NCBI RefSeq assembly: GCF_004216955.1
Contig: NZ_SGXL01000001.1
Location: forward strand, 1,763,413 to 1,827,412
Direction: 5' to 3'
DNA length: 64,000 bases
From: Fictibacillus sp. BK138
GTDB taxonomy: Bacteria; Bacillota; Bacilli; Bacillales; Fictibacillaceae
Position numbers and translations under genes: made by a program. The notes under the pieces are model-generated. The model was given only the letters and a program-made list of their open reading frames with translations, ran no database searches and was not told where the DNA came from. Within the stretch, counting starts at the first letter, position 1. Each line of letters starts with the position of its first letter. Positions 44,582-52,658 of this stretch are shown here, one piece after another.

Positions 44582-45655
44582 TTAATTCTCTTTTAAGAAA
44601 TCAGTTAATTTTTCTTCTAAATCGATAGCTTGGTAAGGAGCTAAATAAGGGTGTCCTGTTTGTTCTAGAAGCACCATGTTAATAGTTCCTCCTGCAGCTT
44701 TCTTATCTTTTTTCATTCGGTTGATAAGAGATGGTACGGAAAGATTCTTTGGTATTGGTGGAAACCCAAGGTCATGTAGCCATTTTTTGAGATCTTTCCC
44801 CAGCTGTATGGTTTCTTCTTTAAGTGATAAAGCGAACAGCATACCATGTGCTACCGCCTCACCATGTGTGATACCTTTGTATTGGAGCTCCCCTTCAATG
44901 GCATGTCCGAGAGTGTGTCCAAAATTCAAAAAAGCTCTCATGCCCTTTTCTCTCTCATCCTGTGATACTACTTCGTTCTTAATCTCAATTCCTCTAGTAA
45001 GGCAGTTTAACAGGAGTTCGTCTTTTAGATCATCCAAACTTGTTATATTTTTGCGAAGATAATCATAGAAGCTACGATCTGCTATTAACGCATGCTTGAT
45101 CACTTCTGCAAATCCAGATCTTATTTCGTTTCGAGGTAGAGTTGATAGAAAATCTGTTGAATAGATTACGGCTTCTGGCTGGTGAAAAACACCTATCATG
45201 TTTTTGCCTTGAGGATGGTTGATCCCTGTCTTTCCTCCTACTGCACTATCATGAGCAAGAATGGTAGTTGGTATTTGAATAAAACGAATGCCTCTCATAT
45301 AGGTCCCAGCGACAAAGCCAGCGATGTCACCGATCATTCCACCGCCTAGTGCTAGAATTACAGATGTCCTGTCAAGTCCTTTCTCTAGCGCAAAACTTTG
45401 GCAGGCGTAATAGTTTTCAAAAGATTTCTGACTATCGCCCGGCTTGATTTGAAAGGTTTCATATGAAAAATTTTGATCCAGTTCTGCTTGAACATCGTTA
45501 AGATATAAATCTCCTACATGATGATCCGTGATGATCAGCAGACTTTTTGGTGCAGGTGTTAAGGATTGTAAAACTCTGCCTAGTTTAGTAATCGCTCTTT
45601 CACCTACATAAACGGGATAGTTTTTAGAAGGCGTCGTGATATTGAATTGCTCCAT
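44582..45655 (-). CDS. aroB: 3-dehydroquinate synthase
   Basis: AroB (357 aa) cyclises DAHP to 3-dehydroquinate using NAD+ and a divalent metal. Motifs: LALGGGMIGDIAGFVAGTYM (about 98-117) for NAD, SGFAEVIKHALI (near 178-189) with a metal Glu, and the metal ligands in FGHTLGHAIE (near 244-253). The start codon follows the aroC stop directly (TAA-ATG), indicating coupling. Part of the Tyr T-box operon. Confidence 0.95.
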   Translation of the reverse strand: MEQFNITTPSKNYPVYVGERAITKLGRVLQSLTPAPKSLLIITDHHVGDLYLNDVQAELDQNFSYETFQIKPGDSQKSFENYYACQSFALEKGLDRTSVILALGGGMIGDIAGFVAGTYMRGIRFIQIPTTILAHDSAVGGKTGINHPQGKNMIGVFHQPEAVIYSTDFLSTLPRNEIRSGFAEVIKHALIADRSFYDYLRKNITSLDDLKDELLLNCLTRGIEIKNEVVSQDEREKGMRAFLNFGHTLGHAIEGELQYKGITHGEAVAHGMLFALSLKEETIQLGKDLKKWLHDLGFPPIPKNLSVPSLINRMKKDKKAAGGTINMVLLEQTGHPYLAPYQAIDLEEKLTDFLKEN

Positions 45656-46825
45656 TTAAAACACCCTTGCACGTTCTTGATGCTGAACGATATTCTTCTT
45701 GATCACTTCCATATTATCCTGACCGAATTGCTGTACGAGTGCGCTTGCGAGTTCCCATGCTACTACAGATTCTGCAACGACACTTGCTGCTGGAACCGCA
45801 CAGCTGTCAGATCGCTCGATGCTTGCAGCGAATGCTTCTTTCGTTTCTATATCAACACTTTGCAGGGGCTTATATAATGTCGGAATCGGCTTCATCACTC
45901 CCCGGACTACAACGGGCATTCCTGTTGTCATTCCTCCTTCAAATCCCCCGGCATTATTCGTTTTGCGAGTGTATCCATTCTCGATATCCCATTGAATTTC
46001 GTCATGTACTTCACTGCCTGGTTTTCTTGCTGCTTCAAAACCGATGCCGATCTCAGCACCTTTAAATGCATTAATACTCATGATTGCTGCAGCAAGTTTT
46101 GCATCTAGTTTGTTGTCATAATGCGTGTAGCTTCCTACAGCAACAGGCATCCCCTCAGCAATAACTTCTACGATGCCGCCAATTGAATCACCGTTTTCTT
46201 TTGCGTGGTCAATGGCATTCATCATCTCTTTTTCTGCCGTTTTATCTAAACATCTAACTGGAGATGCCTCTGTTTTTTCACGAAGTTCGTTAAGTGTTTC
46301 ATATGTTGTTTGATCTGCTCTGACGCCGCCGATTTCTAGCACATGGCCACCAACTTCAACACCTAGCTCTTTTAGGAGTTTTTTCGCCACAGCTCCTGCC
46401 GCTACACGTACAGTTGTTTCCCGGGCTGAAGATCGTTCGAGCACGTTTCTCATATCTCGATGGTTGTACTTAATAGCTCCGTTGAGATCAGCGTGTCCAG
46501 GACGTGGTCTTGAAATGACACGTTTAACTTCAGCATTTTCATCTTCAAGCGGATCAGCACCCATGATTTTTGTCCAATGGGTAAAATCCTTGTTCTCAAC
46601 GACTAATGTGATTGGTGAACCAAGCGTTATACCGTGTCTTACACCGCTAAGAATCTGTACCTGATCTCTTTCAATCTGCATGCGGCGTCCTCTGCCATGT
46701 CCTTTTTGTCTTCTTGAAAGTTCTTCGTTTATGTCTTCAGCTAAAAGAGGAAGACCGGCTGGTACACCCTCTATTATCGTTGTAAGCTGCGGTCCGTGTG
46801 ATTCACCGGCTGTTAAATATCTCAT
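45656..46825 (-). CDS. aroC: Chorismate synthase
   Basis: The enzyme (389 aa) makes chorismate from EPSP with reduced FMN. The three family signatures are present: [14 protein letters not shown] (7-20), the [16 protein letters not shown] region with [18 protein letters not shown] near 130-147, and the C-terminal [16 protein letters not shown] with RSDSC. B. subtilis calls this gene aroF. TTGGAGG precedes ATG. It is the first structural gene behind the T-box leader. Confidence 0.96.
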   Translation of the reverse strand: MRYLTAGESHGPQLTTIIEGVPAGLPLLAEDINEELSRRQKGHGRGRRMQIERDQVQILSGVRHGITLGSPITLVVENKDFTHWTKIMGADPLEDENAEVKRVISRPRPGHADLNGAIKYNHRDMRNVLERSSARETTVRVAAGAVAKKLLKELGVEVGGHVLEIGGVRADQTTYETLNELREKTEASPVRCLDKTAEKEMMNAIDHAKENGDSIGGIVEVIAEGMPVAVGSYTHYDNKLDAKLAAAIMSINAFKGAEIGIGFEAARKPGSEVHDEIQWDIENGYTRKTNNAGGFEGGMTTGMPVVVRGVMKPIPTLYKPLQSVDIETKEAFAASIERSDSCAVPAASVVAESVVAWELASALVQQFGQDNMEVIKKNIVQHQERARVF

Positions 46826-46865
46826 AATTCATTCCTCCAATGTGCTGTTTGCTAATTTTTTGTAC

Positions 46866-47095
46866 AAAAAAATCCCTGCTAATAAGCAGGGACGAATTAA
46901 TCGCGATACCACCCTGACAGCAAAGATCAATCTCTGCCACCTTCATTGTCATAACGGAAAAGTCCGGCTTTTATAAAAAAGCATGCTCAAGAATTGTAAT
47001 TCGCGAAAGGTTTTGTACTGATTCGCACCACCATCAGCTCTCTAAAACAGGGAACCATTTCACTACTCGTTTTCTTTCATAGCGATTTGTTTTAT
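46866..47095 (-). promoter_or_regulatory. T-box leader, tyrosine specifier, of the aro operon
   Basis: On the minus strand: loop-E-like AGTA near the 5' end, stem I distal motif AGAGAGCTGATGGTGGTGCG, specifier context GAA-T-TAC-A with TAC at 46996-46998, the T-box AGGGTGGTATCGCG near 46900-46915, and a terminator TCCCTGCT/AGCAGGGA (46873-46892) with seven T. The spacing GAA-N-codon-A is the same as in the argS T-box in this window. TAC predicts control by uncharged tRNA(Tyr). Confidence 0.87.
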
Positions 47096-47108
47096 AAAGT
47101 TATAGACA

Positions 47109-47137
47109 GTTTTAACACGTTGAAGCGCTGTTGTAAA
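47109..47137 (-). promoter_or_regulatory. Possible promoter of the T-box/aro operon
   Basis: TTTACA (47137-47132), 17-nt spacer, TAAAAC (47114-47109) on the minus strand, about 15 nt before the start of the T-box leader. The -10 is a modest match; TATAAC nearby is an alternative. Confidence 0.4.
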
Positions 47138-47241
47138 GGGAATTCATTCATTTTTCTTAAAATTTACATTACCTTCATCTAATAGTCAACTTACTAAAAT
47201 GAACATTCAGAAATTTAATAAAACTTTTTTTGGAAAAGCTC

Positions 47242-47270
47242 TTGACTTTCTTTTCAAATCCATTTAAAGT
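47242..47270 (+). promoter_or_regulatory. Possible promoter of the DAHP synthase gene
   Basis: TTGACT (47242-47247), 17-nt spacer, TAAAGT (47265-47270). It would give a leader of about 125 nt that contains a palindromic CGCTTTAAAGCG inside GACAC/GTGTC arms (about 47289-47317), a possible control hairpin. Confidence 0.5.
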
Positions 47271-47404
47271 TACAAACAATACTTTATGAGACACACGCTT
47301 TAAAGCGCGAAAGTGTCCGGTGTGATAATAAATGACAAATAGCCTATTAGCGGCCGCGATATAGGAAATGTGGAGAAGTACAAACAATTGGGGAGGAACC
47401 GCCG

Positions 47405-48484
47405 ATGTCAAACGAATTAGAAGTGTTACGCAAAGAAGTTGATGAGATTTCATTAAAAATTTTAGAACTGTTAAATGAACGCGGCAATGTCGCGCAGAAG
47501 ATTGGAAAGTTAAAAGAAACGCAAGGTGTGAAGCGTTTTGATCCAGTCAGAGAGAGAAACCTTTTAGATTTGATTGCTTCCCATAACGATGGACCATTCG
47601 AAACCTCTACTGTGCAGCATATCTTCAAACAAATTTTCAAGGCAAGTTTAGAGCTGCAAAAAGATGATAATAGAAAAGCATTGCTAGTATCTCGTAAAAA
47701 GAAGCCGGAAGATACAATTGTAAATGTAAAAGGTGAAAAAATTGGTGATGGAAACCCTCATTTCATCATGGGTCCTTGTGCGGTTGAAAGCTATGAACAA
47801 GTGAAGCAAGTTGCCGAGGTAATCGCTGAAAAAGGATTAACATTAATTCGGGGCGGTGCATTCAAGCCGCGTACCTCCCCTTACGATTTCCAAGGACTAG
47901 GTCTGGAAGGACTAAAGATTCTGCGTAAAGCTGCCGATGAACACCAGCTCGCTGTAGTAAGTGAGATCCTGAATCCGAATGACATTGAAATGGCATTGGA
48001 TTATGTTGATGTTATCCAAATCGGTGCACGTAACATGCAGAACTTCGATTTATTAAAAGCTGCAGGTTCGGTCAACAAACCGGTTCTCCTAAAACGCGGG
48101 TTAGCTGCCACAATTGAAGAGTTCATGTACGCTGCTGAATACATCCTAGCTCAAGGTAACAGCCAGGTAATCCTCTGCGAGCGAGGTATCCGTACTTACG
48201 AGCGTGCAACGCGTAACACGCTGGACATCTCTGCTGTACCGATCTTGAAAAAAGAAACACATTTACCGGTTGTTGTAGATGTGACACATTCTACAGGGCG
48301 TAAGGACCTCCTCTTGCCTGCCGCTAAAGCAGCTATGGCAATCGGTGCAGATGCTGTAATGGCTGAAGTACACCCAGATCCAGCAGTCGCACTATCCGAC
48401 TCAGCCCAGCAGATGAACATTCCTGAATTCCATGAATTCATGGATGCCCTTTTAAATAAGGAAAAAGTAAAGATTCATTCCTAA
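47405..48484 (+). CDS. aroA(G): Bifunctional chorismate mutase / DAHP synthase
   Basis: The 359-residue enzyme has an AroQ-type chorismate mutase at residues 1-85 ([28 protein letters not shown]) and a KDPG-aldolase-like DAHP synthase at about 100-359. The latter shows [31 protein letters not shown] and DVTHSTGRK. This fusion catalyses the first shikimate-pathway step and is feedback-controlled through the mutase domain by chorismate or prephenate in B. subtilis, where the gene is called aroA. GGGGAGG precedes ATG. Divergent from the T-box aro operon. Confidence 0.95.
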   Translation: MSNELEVLRKEVDEISLKILELLNERGNVAQKIGKLKETQGVKRFDPVRERNLLDLIASHNDGPFETSTVQHIFKQIFKASLELQKDDNRKALLVSRKKKPEDTIVNVKGEKIGDGNPHFIMGPCAVESYEQVKQVAEVIAEKGLTLIRGGAFKPRTSPYDFQGLGLEGLKILRKAADEHQLAVVSEILNPNDIEMALDYVDVIQIGARNMQNFDLLKAAGSVNKPVLLKRGLAATIEEFMYAAEYILAQGNSQVILCERGIRTYERATRNTLDISAVPILKKETHLPVVVDVTHSTGRKDLLLPAAKAAMAIGADAVMAEVHPDPAVALSDSAQQMNIPEFHEFMDALLNKEKVKIHS

Positions 48485-48491
48485 TATAATA

Positions 48492-48525
48492 GCAAAAGCC
48501 TGGCTCAAGGAGTCAGGCTTTCTTT
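48492..48525 (+). terminator. Terminator of the DAHP synthase gene
   Basis: AAAGCCTGGCT and AGTCAGGCTTT pair (one G-T wobble) around a 5-nt loop, followed by TCTTTATG. Just after the stop codon. Confidence 0.82.
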
Positions 48526-48544
48526 ATGCAGTTTTTACTATTGT

Positions 48545-48745
48545 TCAACCTTCAAAGTATTCTTTATAATACCCGCCGATTTTTCCAGTGTTATCAATAA
48601 CAAAATAAAACTCTTCTGTTTCGTTTTTCAATTCGTACATCTTTCCGCCTGTTAAAGCTCTGTCTACCATATATTTTTCGGCATTCGTGTGTACACATTT
48701 AATTTCTCGAATTGTTGGTCTTGTAGCCCAATCTAAGTGAATCAT
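48545..48745 (-). CDS. DUF6501 small protein
   Basis: This 66-residue protein starts MIHLDWATRPTIREIKCVHT and continues NAEKYMVDRALTGGKMYELKN, then EEFYFVIDNTGKIGGYYKEYF. The pattern and length match what I know as DUF6501, a Bacillaceae family of unknown function, with the ending IDNTGKxGGxYKEYFE most conserved. No signal or membrane segment. A strong AAAGGAGAG site precedes ATG. It converges with the DAHP synthase gene and stands alone. Confidence 0.75.
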   Translation of the reverse strand: MIHLDWATRPTIREIKCVHTNAEKYMVDRALTGGKMYELKNETEEFYFVIDNTGKIGGYYKEYFEG

Positions 48746-48921
48746 CTTAAATTCTCTCCTTTAAATATGGATGCGGCAAATAAAGCTTTCTTCCTTAAAT
48801 GATAATGGTGCAGAAGGAATAATGTCAAATTCATCTTTTCACGAGGGGCTTCCCTAGTCTTTCATTATTTTTATCGTTAAAATAAATAGGAACAAAACAT
48901 ATATGGATGGTGGAGAAAATC

Positions 48922-49884
48922 ATGAAAGCATTAGTGTTTGAAAAGTTTGGCGGTCCAGACGTCTTAGATTATCGTGAAATAGATGATCCTGTTATTGGTC
49001 CAGATGAAATCTTGCTTGAAATGAAAGCGATCGGTTTAAATTTTGCAGATGTATATAGAAGAAAAGGAAATTATCATCTTGAAGGACAGCCTCCTTATAT
49101 ATTAGGTTATGAAGGCGCGGGAATTGTAAAAAGTATCGGGGATAATGTGCATGATGTTAAGGTTGGAGACCGGATTGCATTTGCCGACGTCCCTGCTGCA
49201 AACGCAGAATTAGTCGCTGTTCCAAAGGATAAGGCGATACCCATTCCCGATGATGTTTCGTTTGAATCAGCTGCCTCTCTTCTATTGCAAGGTCTTACAG
49301 CTCATTATTTAACGAAAGACAGTTATTCTATTAAAAAAGGTGATGTCGCCCTGGTTCATGCTGTTGCAGGCGGTGTTGGACAGCTGTTGATCCAGATTAT
49401 TAACCTGCTCGGAGGAACAGCAATAGGCTTAACCTCCTCTGAAGAAAAACGGCAAGTTGCCATATCTGCTGGTGCCGAATCTGTATTTTTATATAATGAC
49501 AACTGGAAAGATTCAGTTGTGCAGATGACATCAGGTAAAGGTGTAGATGTTGTCTATGAATCTGTAGGTTCAACAATAATAGATAGTTTTGAAGTAACTC
49601 GTGTTGGCGGAACGGTTGTGTTTTTCGGGATGGCAGGCGGTGATCCTGTAAAGATCGATCCTCGCATGCTGATGGATACATCCAAAACATTAACTGGCGG
49701 AGACTTGTGGAACGTACTTACTTCCAGCGAAGAACGCGTTACCCGTTCCGGTGAATTGTTTGAATGGATTGCTGAAGGTAAAGTGACAATTTTAAAAACT
49801 GTCTTTCCTTTAAGTGAAGGTAGAAAAGCACATGAGTTTATTGAAAGCAGAAAAAGTACCGGAAAGCTTTTGTTGATTCCTTAA
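48922..49884 (+). CDS. Zinc-independent quinone oxidoreductase (MDR superfamily)
   Basis: The product (320 aa) is a medium-chain dehydrogenase/reductase of the QOR type. It has a GroES-like N-terminal part with GLNFADVYRRKGNY and LGYEGAGIV, and a NADPH-binding Rossmann part with HAVAGGVGQLLIQI (near 145-158) and VDVVYESVG. The catalytic and structural zinc cysteines of alcohol dehydrogenases are absent. It probably reduces quinones or enones with NADPH. ATG at 48907 is in frame, but the GGTGGAG site fits ATG at 48922. Single gene. Confidence 0.85.
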   Translation: MKALVFEKFGGPDVLDYREIDDPVIGPDEILLEMKAIGLNFADVYRRKGNYHLEGQPPYILGYEGAGIVKSIGDNVHDVKVGDRIAFADVPAANAELVAVPKDKAIPIPDDVSFESAASLLLQGLTAHYLTKDSYSIKKGDVALVHAVAGGVGQLLIQIINLLGGTAIGLTSSEEKRQVAISAGAESVFLYNDNWKDSVVQMTSGKGVDVVYESVGSTIIDSFEVTRVGGTVVFFGMAGGDPVKIDPRMLMDTSKTLTGGDLWNVLTSSEERVTRSGELFEWIAEGKVTILKTVFPLSEGRKAHEFIESRKSTGKLLLIP

Positions 49885-49902
49885 ATGAGATAAAAACATG
49901 GA

Positions 49903-49928
49903 TGGCGGCTGTCTTGACCGTCTTTTTT
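49903..49928 (+). terminator. Weak terminator of the quinone oxidoreductase gene
   Basis: GGCGG pairs with CCGTC (one wobble), followed by six T. The stem is short. Confidence 0.45.
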
Positions 49929-50061
49929 GTAGTTTAGTTGCATAATGCAAATGATTATATTAGAGGTATTTGTGTAGTGCAACTTATTGTATTTGTAATA
50001 TACAACTATCGATTATTTTATCAAAATAAGTACTTTCAACCGATAATTTTTTTCTGCTCTG

Positions 50062-51048
50062 TTAAACCTTTTCCTTTGGTAGTGGAAGTGTGTAGATAGC
50101 AGCTTTGCGCAAACCAATAGGCTTAATGTTCATTGCCTGAAGTAGCTTCTTTACAGAAGAACGAGATTCTACGTTAAGAAAGTCTCTAATATCACTATTT
50201 TTTACTTGAGGATTAAATCATAGAGCATAATCTTGTAGCGCCTTTTCATGAGCATTGCTAGATTTTCCTGAACAATTCAAACAAAGCCAGGTTCTCTTTA
50301 ATCTAATCATAGGGGGTTTTTTACATTTGGGACAAAAAACACCTGTCACTATTTCTTCTCTTTGAATACTGTAGTTTCTTAATATATCAGGGTTCTGTGG
50401 AGTATCTTCTCTAATTAAATATTTAGTTAATCTCTTTAGATCTTTCTTTAGTAATACGCTCTCTTGCTCAGAAGAAACATATCCATTTATTTTATTTACT
50501 AAGGTGTTTCCACGAATAATTTTTTGTGATTTTTTTCCGTACTTAGGAGAAATTCTTATGTATGATTTGGGGTTTGTAATTGCCACGAGGGAGTGAAGCG
50601 GGATTTCAGGAAATTTATTTAACTTTAACCACTTTGCAAATTGTGCTTTTTGCAATTCCACCTGGTTTATGGGGTCTGAAAAAGTTTCATCTACTCCGTC
50701 TCTAGTTCTTATCATTTGATCAAATTGATGGTCAAAATATAAATTACCTATTAGATTTTTAACTTCAATAAGTATACAAAATTGAGAGTGTACAATTAAA
50801 GTGTCAATTTGAAAGTAAAATTGTTCATTGCTCGATTGAGGTAGCCTTAAATCATGGAAAATATGATATTCATCTTCATTTAGATCCTTTAAATAAAAAT
50901 CGAGTGACATTTCCCCTTTAAAGCCAGCTTGATATTTTGCAAAATCGCTTCCTATAAGGTGGATTTTTGAGTGGTTTTGTACGATTCGTCCATTTAGTAC
51001 TTCTAGTTTCATTAGTTTTAGCGGTTTAGTTCTTTTCTTCACAATCAA
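50062..51048 (-). pseudogene. NERD-domain protein gene interrupted by an in-frame TGA
   Basis: The first 276 codons (51048-50221) encode a NERD nuclease-related domain (about 40-160: FKGEMSLDFYL, FQIDTLIV, CILIEVKNLIGNL) and a zinc ribbon (CPKC and CLNC, about 240-262). TGA follows at 50220-50218. The same frame then stays open for 51 more codons to TAA at 50062, encoding FNPQVKNSDIRDFLNVESRS and VKKLLQAMNIKPIGLRK, a winged-helix-like end that NERD proteins of Bacillaceae often carry after a DYALL/W-F segment. So the full protein was probably about 328 aa. One base change could have made the TGA. The start is TTG at 51048 (GAGGTG site) or GTG at 51042. A truncated protein may still be made. 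Confidence 0.75.
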
Positions 51049-51130
51049 ATAATCACCTCTCCCTTTTAAATCAACAAGATACAGTTCAAGATTAGTACTG
51101 TAATTTCCTTCAAAATAGTGAATATAATTT

Positions 51131-51250
51131 TATGGTCCTTGAATCATTTTTATGATCCTTCAAATTATTTTATGATCCTTCAAAAAAACTTATGGTCCTT
51201 CAAAATTATTTATGATCCCACAATTAACTTTATGGGCTTTTCGACAAATT
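51131..51250 (+). repeat. Tandem repeat, exact 20-nt period
   Basis: Six units begin at 51131, 51151, 51171, 51191, 51211 and 51231. Each starts TATGRTCCTT (last two TATGATCCCA and TATGGGCTTT) and continues with an A/T-rich second half (CAAATTATTT-like). A worn related piece (TTCCTTCAAAATAG) lies just upstream at 51105-51118. It fills the gap between the NERD gene and odhB; no gene is visible in it. Confidence 0.88.
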
Positions 51251-51323
51251 AACTTAAATTCCGACATTAAACTATTCATTCCCGCCAACAAAGTATGACC
51301 TTGTCGACCACCATGCTGCCATA

Positions 51324-51358
51324 CAAAAAAACCACCCTCAGCAACAGCTGAAGGTGGC
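51324..51358 (-). terminator. Terminator of the odhAB operon
   Basis: The minus strand reads GCCACCTTCAGC, loop TGTT, GCTGAGGGTGG, with pairing CCACC/GGTGG and CAGC/GCTG, then seven T. It is 14 nt beyond the odhB stop. Confidence 0.88.
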
Positions 51359-51371
51359 CACAATCTTCTAA

Positions 51372-52658
51372 TTAACCTTCTAAAAGCAATGATTCTGGAT
51401 CTTCTAGGAGTGATTTTATAGTAGTTAAGAAGCTTACTGCTTCTTTTCCATCTACGATGCGGTGGTCGTAAGATAGCGCGATGTACATCATCGGACGGTT
51501 TTCCATGCGCTCTTTATCGATTGCTACCGGTCTCCATTGGATTGTGTGCATTCCAAGGATACCTACTTGAGGAGCGTTCAGAATCGGTGTAGAAAGCATT
51601 GATCCGAAGATACCGCCGTTCGTGATTGTGAATGAACCGCCTTGAAGGTCTTCTAAAGACAACTTCTTGTTGCGGGCCTTCTCAGCCAAGTTCCCGATTT
51701 CTTTCTCGATGCCAGCAAAGCTTAAACGATCCGCGTTGCGAACGACCGGTACAACTAGTCCTTCTTCAGCGCCTACTGCAATACCGATATCATAGAACTT
51801 CTTAAGCACCATTTCGTCGCCTTGAATTTCTGCGTTGATTGCAGGGAATTTCTTCAATGCGCCTACAACAGCTTTCGTAAAGAATGACATGTAGCCAAGT
51901 TTTACGCCGTTTTGCTCATAGAACTTGTCCTTGCGGCGAGCGCGGACTTCGTTGATCGCAGTCATGTCTACTTCGTTAAAAGTTGTAAGCATTGCAGCTG
52001 TTTGCTGTGCTTCAACAAGACGTTTTGCGATTGTTTGACGTCGGCGTGACATCTTAACTCGTTCTACCGGCTTTTCAGGATTTACAGCTTCAGCTGCTTT
52101 TGGCTGCTGCTGAGATGTGCTAGCAGCTGGCTTAGACGAGCTCGCTGCCTTTTCGCTGTTTCCGCCTTCAGCATGACGCTTAACGTCTTCTGTACGGACA
52201 CGTCCAAGTGGATCACGTGAACTTACTTCAGAAAGGTCGATTCCTTTTTCGCGTGCCAGTTTGCGAGCAGCTGGTGATGCGATTGGGCGATCTGCAGCCT
52301 TCGAATCTTCTTCTTCAGCTTCAGCTTTTTCAGAAGACTGCTCTTGTTTTTTAGCTGGCTCTGTTTTTTCTTCCGCAGCTGGCTTCTCTTCAGGTTTAGA
52401 CTCAGTTTCAGCGGCTGATCCATCACCATCAACGATTGAAGCAATTACATCTCCAACAGCAACTGTGTCGCCAGGCTCAACTTTAATATTTTTTAAGATT
52501 CCGTCACGCTCAGCACTGATCTCGATGTTAACTTTATCAGTTTCCAACTCAACGATATCTTCACCTTTTACAACTTTGTCGCCTTCTTTTTTAAGCCATT
52601 GTGCAACTGTACCTTCTGAAATTGATTCGGCTAACTCCGGAACTTTAACGTCAAACAT
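51372..52658 (-). CDS. odhB: 2-oxoglutarate dehydrogenase E2 (dihydrolipoyl succinyltransferase)
   Basis: OdhB (428 aa) has an N-terminal lipoyl domain with the modified Lys in [10 protein letters not shown] (near 38-47), an Ala/Glu/Lys-rich linker (about 80-125), a subunit-binding domain ([16 protein letters not shown], near 127-142), a second linker, and the catalytic domain ending in the HxxxD motif [12 protein letters not shown]. It forms the core of the TCA-cycle complex. ATG at 52658 with GGGAGG is preferred over GTG at 52664; it overlaps the odhA stop by 8 nt. Confidence 0.96.
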   Translation of the reverse strand: MFDVKVPELAESISEGTVAQWLKKEGDKVVKGEDIVELETDKVNIEISAERDGILKNIKVEPGDTVAVGDVIASIVDGDGSAAETESKPEEKPAAEEKTEPAKKQEQSSEKAEAEEEDSKAADRPIASPAARKLAREKGIDLSEVSSRDPLGRVRTEDVKRHAEGGNSEKAASSSKPAASTSQQQPKAAEAVNPEKPVERVKMSRRRQTIAKRLVEAQQTAAMLTTFNEVDMTAINEVRARRKDKFYEQNGVKLGYMSFFTKAVVGALKKFPAINAEIQGDEMVLKKFYDIGIAVGAEEGLVVPVVRNADRLSFAGIEKEIGNLAEKARNKKLSLEDLQGGSFTITNGGIFGSMLSTPILNAPQVGILGMHTIQWRPVAIDKERMENRPMMYIALSYDHRIVDGKEAVSFLTTIKSLLEDPESLLLEG

